NCBI GenBank assembly: GCA_000223255.2
Contig: AFUT01000001.1
Location: 434,001 to 498,000, forward strand
From: Streptococcus infantis SK970
GTDB lineage: Bacteria; Bacillota; Bacilli; Lactobacillales; Streptococcaceae
Length of the DNA: 64,000 nucleotides
Direction of reading: 5' to 3'
The notes below the pieces were generated by a model. The model ran no database searches. It was not told the DNA's origin and saw nothing but the letters and a program-made list of their open reading frames with translations. The position numbers were made by a program, and so were the translations under genes. This document shows, in pieces, positions 48,946 through 60,159 of this stretch. How positions within the stretch are numbered: the first letter of the stretch is position 1; each line of letters starts with the position of its first letter.

Positions 48946-49514
48946 ATGACTGAAAAAATAAAGTCACCTTTGGACTACAAGATGTACATTGGGCAGAAGT
49001 TACAACTGAAGCTTCAAATGGCGCATTGACTTATGGAACGATTGAACGATTACGAGGTGCAGCAGAACTAACCTTAGAACCGACTGGTGACAAAGGTTCA
49101 TACAAGGCGGATAATATCAACTTTTATACTTCGGAATCAAATGATGGTTATGAGGGAACATTGAAGCTCGCCTTATTAACTCAAGAATTTTTAACTCGTG
49201 TGTTGGGAGAAAAATTGGATCCAACAACGAAAACAATTTCTGAAATCGCAAATGCTGAAAAGAAGAATTTCGCTCTGATGTTTCGTTTTGAAGGAGATAA
49301 GAAAGAAACACTTCATGTTTTGTATTACTGTTACGCATCACGTCCGTCAATGGGATCAAAAACAAAATCTGGTTCAGATATTAATGAGGTTGAGCTAAAC
49401 TTTACTGCAAGTCCTCGGCCACTTGATAAGGTGGTTCGTCGCAAAACGACAGAAGAAACAAGTGATGAGATTCGTCAGAATTGGTTCAAGGAAGTCTTTG
49501 AACCTCGTGAATAA
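48946..49514 (+). pseudogene. Major tail tube protein (phi13-like), frameshifted at the N terminus
   Basis: The tail tube subunit. ATG 48946 follows AAAGGAGGATAG. An extra A in the run 48953-48958 restores MTEKNKVTFGLQDVHWAEVTT and joins the long frame (ASNGALTYGTIERLRGAAELTLEP...). About 189 aa in total, with the typical SKTKSGSDINEVELNFTASPRP near the end. Position before the tail chaperone is as expected. Confidence 0.85.
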
Positions 49515-49525
49515 AGGAGTTACAG

Positions 49526-49945
49526 ATGAGAGATAGTATTACAATTTCAGGAAAGACCTATGAATTAGCTACTAATGCCTATACACCGATTGCTTATAAA
49601 GAACAGTTTGGTAAAGATTATTTTCAAGACTTGTTTTCAATGGTGAGTACGCAGTCAATTCTCGATAAGATTGAACACCTAAATGAGGAAGAAAAACTCG
49701 AAACTGGTGACATTGATCTATCTATCCTGACCAATTTTGATATGACTTTTTTTCACAGAATTTTTTGGGTATTTGCGAAATCTGCTAATCCAAGAATTAA
49801 ACCATTCAAAGAATTCTTTATGGAGATGGAGGAGTTTCCAGTTCAAGAAGTAGCAACTATCTTAATGAACATGCTTAACCAAGGAATGAATACAAGAAAA
49901 AAGCAGATCAAACAGAAACAGCAAGTGAAGAAATCTTTACGGTAG
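49526..49945 (+). CDS. Tail assembly chaperone gpG-like
   Basis: A 139 aa chaperone that coats the tape measure. It starts MRDSITISGKTYELATNAYTPIAYKEQFGKDYF and ends in a basic Lys/Gln-rich tail. Codons 125-126 form the slippery heptamer A AAA AAG (49897-49903), where ribosomes can slip to the -1 frame and make the longer gpGT form (next entry). Confidence 0.88.
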   Translation: MRDSITISGKTYELATNAYTPIAYKEQFGKDYFQDLFSMVSTQSILDKIEHLNEEEKLETGDIDLSILTNFDMTFFHRIFWVFAKSANPRIKPFKEFFMEMEEFPVQEVATILMNMLNQGMNTRKKQIKQKQQVKKSLR

Positions 49946-50109
49946 AAAGCTATCTATTTTGTTGTAAGGAAACTGGTTTATCCATAGATGACTTAAAACA
50001 TATTTCAATTGGGATGGCTCTTGATTATCAAACTGACTATGTAAACTTGAGAATAAATGAATCAAGTCAATCTAGAAAAGCGAATCAAAGTGACTTTGAT
50101 AATTTTTAA
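49526..50109 (+). CDS. Tail assembly chaperone gpGT (programmed -1 frameshift product)
   Basis: After slippage at A-AAA-AAG (49897-49903) the -1 frame reads ADQTETASEEIFTVESYLFCCKETGLSIDDLKHISIG and stops at 50109, total ~194 aa. The extension has the size and content of lambda gpT-like domains. Because other genes in this element show false one-base deletions that also shift to -1, an error cannot be fully excluded. The canonical heptamer and expected location favour true recoding. Confidence 0.7.
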
Positions 50110-50127
50110 TAGAAAGGAGAGGTGACC

Positions 50128-53100
50128 ATGGCTGGAAATATAAAAGGCATCACAATAGAAATTGGTGGTGACACACAACCCTTACAAAATGCCTTAAAAG
50201 GGGTAAATAAACAAGCCGCTGAATCAACTAAAGAATTGAAACAAATTGATAAGGCTCTTAAGTTTGATACAGGAAATGTCACACTCCTTACTCAAAAACA
50301 AGAAGTGCTTGCTAAACAAGTTGAAACTACTAAAGAAAAGTTAGCTACCTTAAGACAGGCACAAGCACAAGTTGAATCACAATTTAAGTCAGGTAATATT
50401 GGGGCGGAACAATATCGAGCCTTTCAAAGGGAAGTAGAAACTACTCAGACAGTACTCAAAAGTTATGAAAGCAAACTAGAGGGTGTTAATCAAGCTTTAT
50501 CAGAAAATGGAAATCGAGTAGGTACTACAAAAAGTCAATGGGATAGTCTGAAACAGGAACAAGCTCGTCTAGTTTCTGAGAGTGAAAAATTAACAAGTCA
50601 ATTTAAATTACAAGAAAGTGAACTTTCTTCAAGTGCTAGTGAATCTGAAAAGCTAGCTTTAGCTCAGAGAAAAGTAAATGAAAGTTCTTCTTTACTAGAA
50701 AAACAGATTCAGAATTTAGAGAAACAGCTAGAACTAACAAAATCTCAGTATGGCGAAAATTCGATTGAAGCCAATAAACTGGAACAGACTCTAAATGATA
50801 CCAAAACGGCCTATAATCATCTTCAAAATGAGATGGAAGAGATGGGCACTAGTTCAACAAGTGCAAAGGATAATCTATCAGAAATCAATCATCTCTTAAA
50901 GGCAGATATCCTAATGGAATTCAGTGACCGTTTAGCTGAATTATCACAAAAACTGATTGATTTTGGAAAACAGTCTCTTGAAGCTTTTAGTGAAGTTGAT
51001 GAAGGGATGGATATCATTGTCACTAAAACTGGAGCAACTGGCCAAGCTTTAGAAGAAATGACAACTATCGCAAAGAACCTTGCTACAGAAATCCCTACAG
51101 ACTTTAACACTGCTGGAAGTGCAGTCGGAGAGTTGAACACTCAGTTTGTTTTAACTGGTGATAGTTTAAAATCAGCTTCAAGTTACCTCATTCAATTCGC
51201 ATCCATAAACGGAAGTGATGTTACCTCATCAGCTATTTCAGCTAAGAAAGCTATAGAAGCATATGGCTTACAGGCAACGAATTTGTCTGGTGTTCTTGAT
51301 ACTGTCACCTTTACCAGTCAAGCTACTGGGGTGGGAGTCCAAGATTTGATGGATAAGGTTATCTCTGGAGCACCACAAATTAAGGCATTAGGACTTTCAT
51401 TTGATGAGGGTGTTGCTTTAATGGGGAAATTTGAAAAGGCTGGTGTGGATTCATCAGCCTCTTTATCATCCCTATCAAAAGCATCTGTGAAGTACGCAGC
51501 ATCTGGAAAGACTTTGCAGCAAGGTTTATCTGAAACCATAGAAAAAATTAGAAATTCAACTAGCGAAACTGAAAAGTTAACTATCGCTTCAGATATATTT
51601 GGGACCAAGGGTGCTCCAAGAATGGTGGATGCTATTAGTCGTGGAGCTTTATCTTTCGATGACTTAGCTGAAACAGCAAAGAAAGCGTCAGGAACAGTCA
51701 GCTCAACTTATGAAGCGACACTGGATCCAATTGATAAATTTACAACTGCTCAAAATGAAGCTAAGTTAGCATTAGCTGAAGTTGGAGATGCTATAGCTGG
51801 GACTTTTGCACCGATACTAGAGATTTTAGCTGATTTGTTACGTTCAGTTGCAGAGTGGTTTTCTAGTTTATCAACGCCAGTAAAACAATTTATCATTATT
51901 GTTGGTAGCCTGATTACTGGATTAGGATTATTACTCCCTATATTTTTAGCACTTCAGGCAGCTGCCTTAGCAATGGGTGTCACAATTGGTGGCTTAATAG
52001 CAAGTGTAGCGCCTATTATAGCTATAGTCTTAGGAATTATAGCTGTTCTTGCCTTGTTAATTGTTGGAATAAAAGAACTTTGGGAACATAACGAGGGATT
52101 TAGAACAGCAGTAATGGATATTTGGAATGCTATATATTCTTTTATATCTACTATCATTCAAGAAATATCAGACTTTATTTTAAGCATTTGGGGGACTCTA
52201 ACTTCATGGTGGACTGACAATCAAGATTTAATTCTTGCAGCTGCAACCACAGTTTGGAATGCAATCTCAACAGTTATAACTACCGTTATGTCTATTCTAG
52301 AACCCTATATTCAGGCAGCATGGGAAAATATAAAACTGATTATCGGCACAGCTTGGGAAATCATCAAACAAGTAGTTGAAACGGCAATCAATCTTGTCTT
52401 AGGCATTATTAAAGCAATCATGCAGGTTATAACAGGAGATTGGTCTGGTGCATGGGAAACAATAAAGACAGTTATTTCAACAGTATGGGAATCCATCAAG
52501 TCAATTGTAAGCTTAGTTCTAAGTACTATTAGTCAACTTATATCCAACACCTGGAATGGGATTAAGAACACAATTAGTAATCTCTTATCAACAATTAGTA
52601 ACGTTGTCAGTACAATTTGGAATAGTATCAGTTCAACTATTTCAGGTATTCTAAATGGAATCTCAAGTACAGTGTCCAATGTTTGGAATGGAGTAAAAAA
52701 TACGATTTCAAATGCAATTAACACTGCTAAAAATGCAGTTTCAACTGCTATAACTGCTATCAAAAATCTCTTTAATTTTAGATTTCAGTGGCCACACATT
52801 CCTTTACCTCATTTTAGTGTGTCAGGATCTGCAAACCCTCTGGATTGGTTAAAGGGACAAATTCCTAGAATCGGAATTGAGTGGTATGCAAAAGGGGGAA
52901 TTTTAACAAAACCAACTGCCTTCGGAACAATAGGGAATTCCCTAATGGTAGGAGGAGAAGCAGGAAACGAAGCGGTACTCCCTTTAAATGAATCTACTCT
53001 TGGGGCAATTGGAAGAGGTATTGCAAGAACGATGGATTTAAGAATGCCAGACATCAACATTTCGATTACTGGAAATATCATCCGAGAACAGGCAGATATT

Positions 53101-53181
53101 GAAAAAATAGCAAATGAAGTAGCAAGTCGAATTGCAGAAGAATTAGCACGTCAAAAACAATTGAGAGGAGCCACTATATGA
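50128..53181 (+). CDS. Tail tape measure protein
   Basis: A 1017 aa protein that sets tail length. The N-terminal ~280 residues are long coiled coil. A TP901-type core follows (AISAKKAIEAYGLQATNLSGVLDTVTFTSQATGVGVQDLMDKV). Hydrophobic helices lie at ~590-660, and a region of repeated WN-x-I units lies at ~680-890. The C-terminal GGEAGNEAVLPLNESTL block is shared by streptococcal tape measures. No peptidase or lysozyme domain was seen. ATG 50128 after AAAGGAGAGG; a GTG at 50122 is in frame. Confidence 0.93.
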   Translation: MAGNIKGITIEIGGDTQPLQNALKGVNKQAAESTKELKQIDKALKFDTGNVTLLTQKQEVLAKQVETTKEKLATLRQAQAQVESQFKSGNIGAEQYRAFQREVETTQTVLKSYESKLEGVNQALSENGNRVGTTKSQWDSLKQEQARLVSESEKLTSQFKLQESELSSSASESEKLALAQRKVNESSSLLEKQIQNLEKQLELTKSQYGENSIEANKLEQTLNDTKTAYNHLQNEMEEMGTSSTSAKDNLSEINHLLKADILMEFSDRLAELSQKLIDFGKQSLEAFSEVDEGMDIIVTKTGATGQALEEMTTIAKNLATEIPTDFNTAGSAVGELNTQFVLTGDSLKSASSYLIQFASINGSDVTSSAISAKKAIEAYGLQATNLSGVLDTVTFTSQATGVGVQDLMDKVISGAPQIKALGLSFDEGVALMGKFEKAGVDSSASLSSLSKASVKYAASGKTLQQGLSETIEKIRNSTSETEKLTIASDIFGTKGAPRMVDAISRGALSFDDLAETAKKASGTVSSTYEATLDPIDKFTTAQNEAKLALAEVGDAIAGTFAPILEILADLLRSVAEWFSSLSTPVKQFIIIVGSLITGLGLLLPIFLALQAAALAMGVTIGGLIASVAPIIAIVLGIIAVLALLIVGIKELWEHNEGFRTAVMDIWNAIYSFISTIIQEISDFILSIWGTLTSWWTDNQDLILAAATTVWNAISTVITTVMSILEPYIQAAWENIKLIIGTAWEIIKQVVETAINLVLGIIKAIMQVITGDWSGAWETIKTVISTVWESIKSIVSLVLSTISQLISNTWNGIKNTISNLLSTISNVVSTIWNSISSTISGILNGISSTVSNVWNGVKNTISNAINTAKNAVSTAITAIKNLFNFRFQWPHIPLPHFSVSGSANPLDWLKGQIPRIGIEWYAKGGILTKPTAFGTIGNSLMVGGEAGNEAVLPLNESTLGAIGRGIARTMDLRMPDINISITGNIIREQADIEKIANEVASRIAEELARQKQLRGATI

Positions 53182-53900
53182 TTAAAAGAAACGAGTTAGT
53201 CATAGATGGAATTGGAACTTCTAGTTTTCCTTTTAAGGTGATTGTCCACGAATCGCCTTCTGTTATCTTAGCGGAGAGTAAGACGAGTTTATTAGAACAT
53301 AAAGGAATGAGTGGCGCTCTTTCGCAAACAAATCGGCACCGAGATTTGATTGAAAAATCATATACGATTTACATTGTTAAGCCCTCAGAAGAACAACTCT
53401 ATCAATTTATGGGTCTATTTATCAAGGAGCAGTTTTGGCTTGAGAGTGAACGGATGAAAACCACACGTCTTTGGTGTTACCGAGTAAAATGTACTGAGGT
53501 AAAACAAGAGAGAGAAGGTGTGTATGCGACGAAAGCTACCTTTATTTGTCATCCTACAAAGTTTTTTAAATCAATGGATAGACAAACTTTGACATCAAAC
53601 GGTGTACTTAGAGTTCATGGGACGTCTCTAGCGTTCCCCAAAATAACGATAATGGGGAATTCGGCAACTGAGACTCAGTTTACGATTGGAGATCAGGTTA
53701 TTAAAATTGAAAAAGTTACAGAACCTCTTGTGATGGTAAACGAACCAAATAGTCCTAGTTTTCTAACGGCTAGCCAAAAAATCATCAAATGGTCTGGTGA
53801 TTTTATCACTATCGATCCAAGCGTTAAAAAAGAAGTCGGTGTTGTTCTTGGTAGAGGTATTACTTCTTTAAGCTTTGAAACAAATTGGGGGTGGGCTTAA
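53178..53900 (+). CDS. Distal tail protein (Dit)
   Basis: A 240 aa hub protein at the tail tip. N-terminal ring domain (IKRNELVIDGIGTSSFPFKVIV) and C-terminal galectin-like domain (ATFICHPTKFFKS...ITIDPSVKKEVGVVLGRGITSLSFETNWGWA). Overlaps the tape measure stop by 4 bp; the tail fibre/Tal gene starts the base after its stop. Confidence 0.9.
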   Translation: MIKRNELVIDGIGTSSFPFKVIVHESPSVILAESKTSLLEHKGMSGALSQTNRHRDLIEKSYTIYIVKPSEEQLYQFMGLFIKEQFWLESERMKTTRLWCYRVKCTEVKQEREGVYATKATFICHPTKFFKSMDRQTLTSNGVLRVHGTSLAFPKITIMGNSATETQFTIGDQVIKIEKVTEPLVMVNEPNSPSFLTASQKIIKWSGDFITIDPSVKKEVGVVLGRGITSLSFETNWGWA

Positions 53901-56900
53901 ATGCTATTTTTGTTGAACAAAGATATTAGAACTGTAAAGTGGAATGGATTACCTCTTCATGAAACCAGCTCTGCTATTGTAAAAGAAACCCTGAACGGTG
54001 ATTTCACCTTATCTATTCGCTATCCAATTACCGATTCTGGTATCTATAAACAAATAAAAGAGGATATGCTTATCAAGGCTCCTGTGCCTGTCTTAGGATT
54101 CCAGTTATTTCGTATTAAAAAGCCAATTGAAAACGATGATAGTTTGGATATAACCGCCTACCATATTTCAGATGATATTATGCAACGGTCTATCGAACCA
54201 ATTAGTGTTGTTAATCTTACTTGTGGTATGGTCATATCACAAATGGTTCAAAATACTAAGACCAATCTTGGTGATTTTTCATTTACGAGTGATGTTACAG
54301 ATCGCCGTACTTTCAATACAGATGAGGTAAAAACTCTCTATACTGTCTTAATGGATGGTGCCCATTCTATTATAGGAACTTGGGAAGGAGAGTTGATTCG
54401 TGACAATTTGGCTCTGACAATCAAGAAGAATAGAGGTGAAAATAGGGGTGTTGTCATAACAACACATAAGAATCTAAAGTCTTACAAGAGAACCAAATCG
54501 ACACAATCAATCATTACTCGTATTCATGCAAAATCAACATTTAAACCAGATGGTAAAGATAAAGATCAGACAATTAAAATTACTGTCGATAGTCCTCTAA
54601 TCACTTTCTATCCATATATCAATGAAAAAGAGTACGAAAATAATACTCTTAAAAGCATTGAGGAGTTAAGGAAGTGGGCTGAGGCTAAGTTTAAGAATGA
54701 AGGAATTGATAAGTTATCGGATGCTATTACGATTGAAGCCTATGAACTCGATGGGCAGGTTGTACATTTAGGTGATACTGTATATATCAAGAGTTTGAAA
54801 CATGAGATTGATATTCTGAAAAAGGCAGTCGCTTATGAGTTTGACGCACTGACACAAGAATATATCTCGATTACTTTTGATGATAAACCAATGGTAGGTG
54901 GTTCAACTTCGAATAGTGGAATTTCAACTGTCGCAAATGCAATTTTAGACTCTGGTTTCACATTACAAGAAGTCGCAATTGAAAAAGCTTTGAGAAATGC
55001 GAACACAGCCTTTGATGCCGTATTCACTAAACAAAAGAATCAATCCTTGATGATATTGAAAAAGTCAAAGCTAGTGCAGAAGTCTACGCAGATGGTATTC
55101 GTCAAGTGATTGAAGGAAAGATTGCTGATGTTGATTCTAAAGTTCTATCTAATGAATTACTTAATGAAAATAGATACAACGATGTATTGGCTAAAGCAAA
55201 TAGTAGTAGAGATTTAGCTAATCATGCCTTAGAGGTCAGTAAAGAAGTTAAAGAAACTACTAATACAGTGCTAACAGATACCTTAAATTATAAAAAAGAA
55301 GCCATTGCAGAAGCAAACCGTTTAGTTGAACTCAGCAAGAATAGCTTATTGAATCAAATTACGACAGTAGAATCTTCAATTGATAAGCTTACGGGTGTTA
55401 TTACTAACAAGGCTTCAAAGACAGACTTTGATGCTATCAAAAATACCGTAGAGCAACAACGAACGGAAATATCACAAGCCAAGGATAAAATAAATCTAAA
55501 AGCTGAAAAGACCTATGTAGAAAATATTAAACAAACAGCTAGTGAAGCACTCCAAAGAATATCAGAGAACGCATTAGCAATATCTAAAACTAAAGCTGAT
55601 TTACAAGTTGCTGCAGATGCTATAAATACTAAAGTATCACAAACAGATTTTAATCAAACGACAAATCGACTTGCTAGTACTGAAACAACAATTAAAATTC
55701 AAGCAGGTGAAATAGCCAAACGATTGACCAGTAGTCAGGTAGAATCCGTGATAAATTTAAAAGGATTTCAAACTAAATCAGATGTTGATAAAAATATTTT
55801 AGACAGAGGTTATGTAACGAACTCTAGCGTGCAAAACTTAGTTAGAGAAACATCTAATAGTTTCACTCGGACGATTAGTGAAACTAAAGCTTTAATACCA
55901 ACTAGTGTTTCTCATCGAAACTTAGCATCTGGTTCCAGTGATAGTTGGACTTCATACAAAGAAATAAACTCGAAACTCAATTGGATTCAAACATTAGGAA
56001 AAATTCCTTATGGTGATTCGACTGGCATTTATTCAGGGACAAAAATCAATCTATTTGTTTATATTTCTGTCGATAATGTTGTATTAGATTCAACTGTTAC
56101 TCCTAGAATTATCTTACAAGGTCCAGGATATAAAAAATCAGATAATAGTGCTGTATGGAGTGTTCATTCTAATCCCTTTCATACCTCTTGGTCTACTACA
56201 TTAAAAACTGGTACAAACTACCATCTTATTAAGATTTCTCGAATGGTAACAGATGAGATGTTCAATAACTTTAAAAACTTTGAATTACAATTTCGTATTG
56301 ATGGAGCAAGTTCAGGTAAGTTTCATTGGAGAGCTTTAATGATTACTACTGGAGATATCTTCCCAAATTATTGGACTAAACCTATCGAAGATTTAACAAC
56401 CGTAACAGCTTTTAACGAAGTAAAAGATACTCTAGGTAGTCATACAAGAACTATTAGTGAACAAGGCAAAACAATTAGTCAGGTTGTACAAACATCCGAA
56501 GGACTGATTACAAGAGTCAGTGATTTAATTGATAACCAAAACTTAGTATACGATCCAACCAATTTTAGTAAATATAAAGAACGTGAACCGAATTCGAATT
56601 TAGTTATGACTGGAACTAATGAATACAAGCTGCTAAGAATTGCACAAAGTGGCAGGACAACAAATGGTTGGCGTGGTTTCCAAATGCCTCTTCATAGTCA
56701 AAAATTTGTTGCTGGTGAGAAACTTTCTTATAGGGTCAATTTATGGATAGATGTACTACCTGATGGAAAAGTTGGTTTTGAAATTAAATCAGGTAACTCA
56801 ATAGGAGGTTTCACCATTAGTCCGGCTAGAACGGGCGCAGCTCAAATTTTTACAGGAACTTTTACGATAAATAAAACCGTGACAAAAACAGATGATTTTG

Positions 56901-58246
56901 GGCTTCATATTTGGCTAGAAAAGAACGGCACTGTGGCAGTTGGCCAAATTTCAATTGTTCGAGGTAGTCAGCCACCTAATAACTTTGTAGATAGTACATC
57001 CTTTCAACAAATTGCAACAGAAAGTCTTGTTCAGCAACATCAAGGTTCCTATTCGATTCAAAATTTAACTAATGCAGGCTCTTTAATTTCAGGTATTAAT
57101 CTAGGCGCGAATGGAATCAATAGAATCATTGGTAAGGCAACTCATATCACTGGGGATACTTTAATTGATAGAGCAGTCATTAAATCAGGAATGATTGATA
57201 AATTAAAGACATCAAACTTTGAATCTGGTTCAGTAACTACTATGGTATTAGCGTCAAATTCAGTAACTGCAGATAAAATTGTTGTGGATCAAGCGTTTTT
57301 TAATAAGTTAGTTGCAAATGAAGCTTATTTACGACAGCTGTTTGCTAAGAATGCTTTTATCAATAGTGTACAAAGTGTTAGGATTGATGCTAGTCAAATA
57401 AAGTCAGGCTTACTAAGTGGTGACAGAATTCAGGGTGGCACAATAACTGGAACCACAATTTCTGGTGGATTATTAACTGGAGAAACAAAAATTAAGTTAG
57501 GTGCTTATGGTTCATTTGACGCTATCAACGGTGGATTACAGATTAATGTTCCTCGTCAGTTTAATTCTAAAGATGGTTTAGGCGTACAATTTATAGGTTC
57601 TTATGGCCGAGGAGACAATGTTCCTTACGGCTTATTTATTTACAAAGATTCAGATTTTACTACTGGAAACACTGCAAGTGATAGTGATGATTTTCTATTG
57701 ACGGTCGAAGGATACATTAAGGCAAAAGGAATTGGCTGGTTAAAGTACGGCAAAAGTAGCATTAATGGCTCAACTACAGGAACTATTAGTTATTGGAATT
57801 CTAATAATGTGTCTCTAGACTTTGGTGGATCAGGAAATGATATTTACTACTCATATAACGGAAAGGCTTATAGCTTATGGCAAATTGTTAACCAACATTT
57901 TTCTGATAAAAACTTAAAAGAGAATATAGGCTTATCTAACTATAAAGCACTCGATTTTATCAAAAGATTTCAATTTAAAGAGTATGACTGGAAGAAAATA
58001 GGGAATCGTATTCAAAAGGCTCATACCAAAATTGGACTCATCGCTCAAGATGTTCAACAAATTGACTCGGCACTTGTGTATGAAAATGGTGGTTTTCTGA
58101 ATCTTGATAATACAAGATTAACGAATATCGCTTTAAAAGGAATTCAAGAGTTAATACTTGATATTCGAAAATTAAATAAACGATTGGAGATGTTAGAAGA
58201 TGAACACAGATTTAATCCATCAATTAGCAATGGAGTCGTTGACTAA
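53901..58246 (+). pseudogene. Tail-associated Tal/receptor-binding protein with S74 chaperone, frameshifted
   Basis: N-terminal Tal domain (gp27-like hub, ~1-350). A long helical linker follows (repeated TDF, TKADLQ, ETTIKIQAGEIAKRL), then a carbohydrate-binding-like region and a C-terminal intramolecular chaperone of the S74/endosialidase type. That chaperone shows SDKNLKENIGLSNYKALDFI with Ser/Lys dyad candidates and KIGLIAQDVQQID. As read the frame breaks at 55109. One extra A in 55033-55036 gives KQKESILDDIEKVKASAEVYADGIRQVIEGK and a single ~1448 aa protein. It probably self-cleaves its tail after trimerisation. Confidence 0.85.
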
Positions 58247-58424
58247 GAAACTAGCACAAACCGAAGGTCAAGCAGCACAAAATGAGGCTCTTTATTTGGT
58301 TGTTGCAAGCGAATTGCAGTTAATGAAAGATGTATTAGAATACGACTCAGACCTAAAAGACTTATTTGAGGAAGTAAAACTAAAAGAGAGAAAGGAGAAA
58401 GTTAATGGCATTAGAAATTACTAA
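58200..58424 (+). CDS. Small phage protein after the tail fibre (74 aa)
   Basis: MNTDLIHQLAMESLTKKLAQTEGQAAQNEALYLVVASELQLMKD start; helical and charged. Overlaps the Tal gene by 46 bp and the following gene by 20 bp. No known role; found in many streptococcal phages at this place. Confidence 0.65.
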   Translation: MNTDLIHQLAMESLTKKLAQTEGQAAQNEALYLVVASELQLMKDVLEYDSDLKDLFEEVKLKERKEKVNGIRNY

Positions 58425-58656
58425 AACAACACGTTTGGTTGGAAATTTGAAGATTGGTGATGAAGTAGTTAAGCAGTATACTGTTGATGTTGATGAACAT
58501 GGTGTTTCTACAGTATCTGAGTTTCTCTATCATTCAGAGCTCTATGCGGAGCATCGTTTCGAAATGAGAAACCAAGAAAAATTGTTCCGAGATAAACGAT
58601 ATGAATTAGAAGATGCTGTTTTAGCTGAAATTGAGTCAAATAAAAAAGAACTATAG
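58405..58656 (+). CDS. Small phage protein upstream of holin (83 aa, DUF1366-like)
   Basis: MALEITKTTRLVGNLKIGDEVVKQYTVDVDEHGVSTVSEFLYHSELYAEHR start, acidic C-terminal helix. It resembles short DUF1366-type proteins that precede streptococcal phage holins. Good AAAGGAG site. Function unknown. Confidence 0.65.
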   Translation: MALEITKTTRLVGNLKIGDEVVKQYTVDVDEHGVSTVSEFLYHSELYAEHRFEMRNQEKLFRDKRYELEDAVLAEIESNKKEL

Positions 58657-58668
58657 GGAGTATTAAAA

Positions 58669-59097
58669 ATGGATATTGAATTGTTTAATTTTTTAAGAAA
58701 GCTCATCGAAACAGAAGATGGGCTTATTTTGTATGCGTTAGCGTTAATTGTCATCATGGAAATTGTAGACTTTGCATCAGGCACATTTGCTGCCATTGTA
58801 AATCCTGATGTTGAGTATAAGAGTAGAATTGGAATCAATGGATTAATTCGTAAAGTCTTAGGGATTTTTATGTTACTGTTATTGATTCCGATGTCTGTTT
58901 TGTTGCCTGAAAAAACTGGATTTATGTTTCTGTATTCGATTTATATCGGATATCTAGTTTTCACTTTTCAATCACTAATTGAGAACTATCAAAAAGTAAA
59001 AGGGAATATCCTGCTTTTTAAACCAATTTTAAAAGCTTTTGAACATCTAACTAAAGAAAAGTCTAACGATGATAAGGAGGATAATCATGGAAATTGA
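58669..59097 (+). CDS. Phage holin (4_1 family)
   Basis: A 142 aa membrane protein with three or four hydrophobic spans ([61 protein letters not shown]) and a hydrophilic C terminus. It would open the membrane to release the amidase at the end of the lytic cycle. Starts 12 bp after the previous stop and overlaps the lysin start. Confidence 0.85.
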   Translation: MDIELFNFLRKLIETEDGLILYALALIVIMEIVDFASGTFAAIVNPDVEYKSRIGINGLIRKVLGIFMLLLLIPMSVLLPEKTGFMFLYSIYIGYLVFTFQSLIENYQKVKGNILLFKPILKAFEHLTKEKSNDDKEDNHGN

Positions 59098-60031
59098 TAA
59101 AAGTAGATTACGAACAAATCTCCCTCAAATCGGTGAACAACCCTATCGACAAGTTCATGCTCACTCAACAGGAAATCCTAACTCTACGGCACAAAATGAA
59201 GCGGATTACCATATGCGTCGTCCGGTTGAGTCAGGATTTTTCTCCCATGTGGTAGGGAATGGTCGTATCTTGCAAACTTGGTTAGTAGACCGAGGTGCTT
59301 ATGATGTTGGTGGCGGATGGAATGTTGAAGGTTACGCTCAAGTTGAACTAATAGAAAGTCATGAATCTAAAGAAGAATTCATGAGAGATTATCGACTTTA
59401 TGTCAAGCTATTACGTGAGTTAGCTGACGAGGCTGGAATCCCTAAAACTCTAGATTCTAGTAGTCTTGCTGGGATTAAAACTCATCAATTTTGTACTTAC
59501 AACCAACCAAATAATGGAAGTGATCATGTAGATCCCTATCCATACCTTGCAAAATGGGGCATTAGTAGAGAACAGTTTAAGAAAGATATTGAATCTGGTC
59601 TAACTGAAGGAAACTGGAAACGAAACGAAGTTGGTTGGTGGTGGGAAGAAGCAGATGGCTCTTATCCAAAATCTCAATGGAAAAATATCAAAGGAGAATG
59701 GTTCTACTTTGATAATAGAGGTTACTGTTTCATCAATAAATGGTTCAATGATGGCAAGGATTGGTTTTATTTAGATAAGCGTGGTGCCATGGTTACTGGT
59801 TGGATGCATATCGATCATCGTTGGTACTATTTTAAGTCGGATGGTAGAATGGCTAAAGGTTGGGTAAAATATCGTGAAACTTGGTATTACTTGGATGAAA
59901 AAGATGGGGATATGAAATCTAAGCAATTTATTAAATCAGGAAACGGATGGTACTATCTCAAGTCTGATGGTTCGTTATCAGTAAAACCAGAATTTACGAT
60001 TGAACCTGATGGTTTGATTACTACTAACTAA
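59087..60031 (+). CDS. LytA-like choline-binding N-acetylmuramoyl-L-alanine amidase (endolysin)
   Basis: Cleaves the amide between MurNAc and L-Ala in teichoic-acid-choline walls. 314 aa. An Amidase_2 domain (1-~175) is very close to pneumococcal LytA and keeps the catalytic/zinc residues His26, Glu87, His133, His147 and Asp149 that I know from LytA. A Trp/Tyr-rich choline-binding repeat region follows from ~180 ([47 protein letters not shown]). This implies a host with choline in its wall. ATG 59087 has AAGGAGG and overlaps the holin. Confidence 0.95.
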   Translation: MEIDKSRLRTNLPQIGEQPYRQVHAHSTGNPNSTAQNEADYHMRRPVESGFFSHVVGNGRILQTWLVDRGAYDVGGGWNVEGYAQVELIESHESKEEFMRDYRLYVKLLRELADEAGIPKTLDSSSLAGIKTHQFCTYNQPNNGSDHVDPYPYLAKWGISREQFKKDIESGLTEGNWKRNEVGWWWEEADGSYPKSQWKNIKGEWFYFDNRGYCFINKWFNDGKDWFYLDKRGAMVTGWMHIDHRWYYFKSDGRMAKGWVKYRETWYYLDEKDGDMKSKQFIKSGNGWYYLKSDGSLSVKPEFTIEPDGLITTN

Positions 60032-60072
60032 GAGTTTGTAGATACTACTCTTAAAATAAATCTTTAAACAAA

Positions 60073-60098
60073 ATAAACCACCGAAGTTGGTGGTTTAT
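60073..60098 (+). terminator. Hairpin after the lysis genes
   Basis: ATAAACCACC, loop GAAGTT, GGTGGTTTAT. It lacks a strong T-run but is the only hairpin before the toxin promoter. Confidence 0.5.
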
Positions 60099-60099
60099 G

Positions 60100-60108
60100 T
60101 GGTATAAT
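60100..60108 (+). promoter_or_regulatory. Toxin mRNA promoter (extended -10)
   Basis: TGGTATAAT (TATAAT 60103-60108), no clear -35. Predicted start ~60115-60118. Confidence 0.65.
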
Positions 60109-60159
60109 ATCTATTGTAGAAAAGTGAAGACGGTGGCTCCTTATACCGAAAGAGAGGTG

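Noticed and set aside
50889-53081. Several minus-strand open frames under the tape measure gene
   Set aside because: Shadow frames caused by the Ser/Thr/Ala-rich helical coding sequence.
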